NCBI GenBank assembly: GCA_937958105.1
Contig: CALFXJ010000021.1
Coordinates: 62,001 to 126,000, forward strand
Source: an uncultured Cellvibrio sp.
Lineage (GTDB): Bacteria > Pseudomonadota > Gammaproteobacteria > Pseudomonadales > Cellvibrionaceae
Length of the DNA: 64,000 bases
Reading direction: 5' to 3'
Shown: positions 62,898 to 64,000 of the stretch, one piece after another
Numbering within the stretch: the first letter of the stretch is position 1
Layout of the letters: every line of letters starts with the position of its first letter
The notes under the pieces: generated by a model
Told to the model about the DNA's origin: nothing
The model's database searches: none
The model's input: the letters and a program-made list of their open reading frames with translations, nothing else
Program-made: the position numbers and the translations under genes

Positions 62898-64000
62898 ATG
62901 TTTGCCAGCAACCCCACCCTTTGCATTATCGGTCTCGGTTATGTCGGTCTACCCCTGGCGGTCGAGTTTGGAAAGAAAGTTACCACGATCGGGTTTGATA
63001 TCAATCAGCAGCGGGTCGATGAATTGCGCCGCGGTGTTGATCACACACTGGAACTGGATAGCGCTGAACTCGGCGAAGCAAATTTTTTACGTTATACAAC
63101 GAACGAAGACGACATCAAGGGATGCGATGTTTACATCGTTACCGTCCCCACACCGATAAACGATAGTAAACAGCCGGACCTTACGCCACTCGAAAAAGCA
63201 TCGCAGTTGCTCGGACGGGTGATTGGCAAGAACAGCATCGTGGTTTTTGAATCCACTGTGTATCCGGGCTGCACCGAAGAGGTATGTGTTCCGCTCATCG
63301 AACAGGGTTCGGGCCTGGTGTTTAACCGCGACTTTTTTGCCGGTTACAGTCCTGAGCGTATCAACCCCGGCGATAAGCAGCATCGCGTACACAACATCAC
63401 CAAAATCACCTCCGGTTCCACGCCGGAAGTAGCCGAATACATCGATCAGCTGTACCGCCGCATTGTGGTCGTCGGCACCCACAAGGCCAGCAGTATCAAA
63501 GTGGCGGAAGCTGCCAAGGTTATTGAAAACACACAACGCGATATCAACATTGCTCTCATCAACGAGCTGGCGCTGATCTTTAAGCGCCTGGATATCGATA
63601 CACTGGAAGTGCTCGAAGCCGCCGGTACCAAATGGAATTTCCTGCCGTTCCGCCCCGGTCTGGTAGGCGGCCACTGCATCAGCGTCGATCCTTATTACCT
63701 TACCCACAAAGCTCAACAAGTCGGTTATAACCCGGAAGTCATCCTCGCCGGCCGCCGCATCAATGACGGCATGGGAAATTTCATTGCCGATTCGGTGGTG
63801 AAGCTGATGACCCAGCGCAAGACACACGTGGTGGATTCCAACATCCTCATCATGGGGCTGACCTTCAAGGAAAACTGCCCGGATTTACGCAACACGCGCG
63901 TGATCGACATCATCCATGAGCTGCAGAAGTACAATGCCAATGTGCATGTCTATGATCCCTGGGCGAGCAAGAGCGAGGCCCAGCACGAGTATGGACTCGA
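62898..64000 (+). CDS. UDP-sugar (HexNAc) 6-dehydrogenase, WbpO/TviB-like, truncated at window end
   Basis: At least 367 aa; the frame stays open to the last base. Start at 62898 with AAGGA upstream. NAD-binding Rossmann: LCIIGLGYVGLPLAVEFG; TVPTPI; ESTVYPGCTEEVCVP; KVIENTQRDINIALINELA; catalytic Cys in GGHCISVDPYYLTHKA (about C260); and MGLTFKENCPDLRNTRV. It oxidises a UDP-HexNAc to a uronic acid, giving an acidic sugar of the polymer (consistent with uronic-acid-cleaving lyases nearby). Divergent from epsB. Which HexNAc is used is not certain. Confidence 0.88.
   Translation, partial: MFASNPTLCIIGLGYVGLPLAVEFGKKVTTIGFDINQQRVDELRRGVDHTLELDSAELGEANFLRYTTNEDDIKGCDVYIVTVPTPINDSKQPDLTPLEKASQLLGRVIGKNSIVVFESTVYPGCTEEVCVPLIEQGSGLVFNRDFFAGYSPERINPGDKQHRVHNITKITSGSTPEVAEYIDQLYRRIVVVGTHKASSIKVAEAAKVIENTQRDINIALINELALIFKRLDIDTLEVLEAAGTKWNFLPFRPGLVGGHCISVDPYYLTHKAQQVGYNPEVILAGRRINDGMGNFIADSVVKLMTQRKTHVVDSNILIMGLTFKENCPDLRNTRVIDIIHELQKYNANVHVYDPWASKSEAQHEYGL

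Noticed and set aside
1..64000. tRNA/rRNA genes, prophage or insertion sequences
   Set aside because: No cloverleaf, rRNA segment, phage structural gene or transposase was seen; XerC is the chromosomal recombinase in its conserved place.

Overview
The window looks like the chromosome of a gammaproteobacterium of the Cellvibrio/Pseudomonas side of the class (inferred; no rRNA is present to confirm it). Three things support this. The block lptM-lysA-dapF-DUF484-xerC, then potABCD, a SutA-like regulator, glnK-amtB-glnK, ubiK, yifB, rep and a cytochrome c5 gene resembles, as I remember it, the order in Pseudomonas genomes. A serine-rich linker in a surface lipoprotein and two heparin-lyase-like polysaccharide lyases are typical of polysaccharide-handling Cellvibrionaceae. 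The housekeeping genes are clearly GC-rich.

Layout. 1-5.8 kb: two ferritin-like helical-bundle proteins (DUF892, DUF4142), a small lipoprotein, a TonB-dependent receptor, a three-unit ~70-bp tandem repeat, and a lipoprotein with a DUF2135-like domain. 5.8-10 kb: lysine/peptidoglycan and recombination cluster (lptM, lysA, dapF, DUF484, xerC), ending in a long inverted-repeat element. 10-25.5 kb: secreted polysaccharide lyase, polyamine ABC importer potABCD with an unusual structured leader, sutA, a small membrane protein, an ammonium module with two PII proteins, ubiK, yifB, a GGDEF/degenerate-EAL response regulator, rep and cytochrome c5.

25.7-64 kb: a large exosortase A (XrtA/PEP-CTERM-type) exopolysaccharide locus. 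It starts with the regulatory trio prsK (sensor kinase), prsR (sigma-54 activator) and prsT (TPR lipoprotein). Next come a GNAT protein, a FemAB protein with a SerRS-like coiled-coil arm, two NodB deacetylases, an ATP-grasp enzyme, glycosyltransferases, a low-molecular-weight tyrosine phosphatase, a Wzy-like polymerase/ligase and a second lyase. An AT-richer stretch (about 39-51.7 kb) carries CapK-like and CapA-like enzymes, a PglK-like ABC flippase candidate and most glycosyltransferases. The conserved core follows: xrtA with a fused EpsI-like domain, an FN3 lipoprotein, an outer-membrane barrel, a CpsD-like protein with a destroyed P-loop, Wzz, Wza, the EpsB initiating transferase, and a nucleotide-sugar dehydrogenase cut by the window end.

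Working model (inference): EpsB loads the first sugar on undecaprenyl phosphate, the glycosyltransferases build the repeat, the ABC protein flips it, the Wzy-like protein polymerises it, and Wzz/Wza export it. Deacetylases, FemAB/GNAT/ATP-grasp enzymes and a lyase modify or trim the polymer. XrtA would process PEP-CTERM proteins encoded elsewhere, since I see no PEP-CTERM tail in this window.
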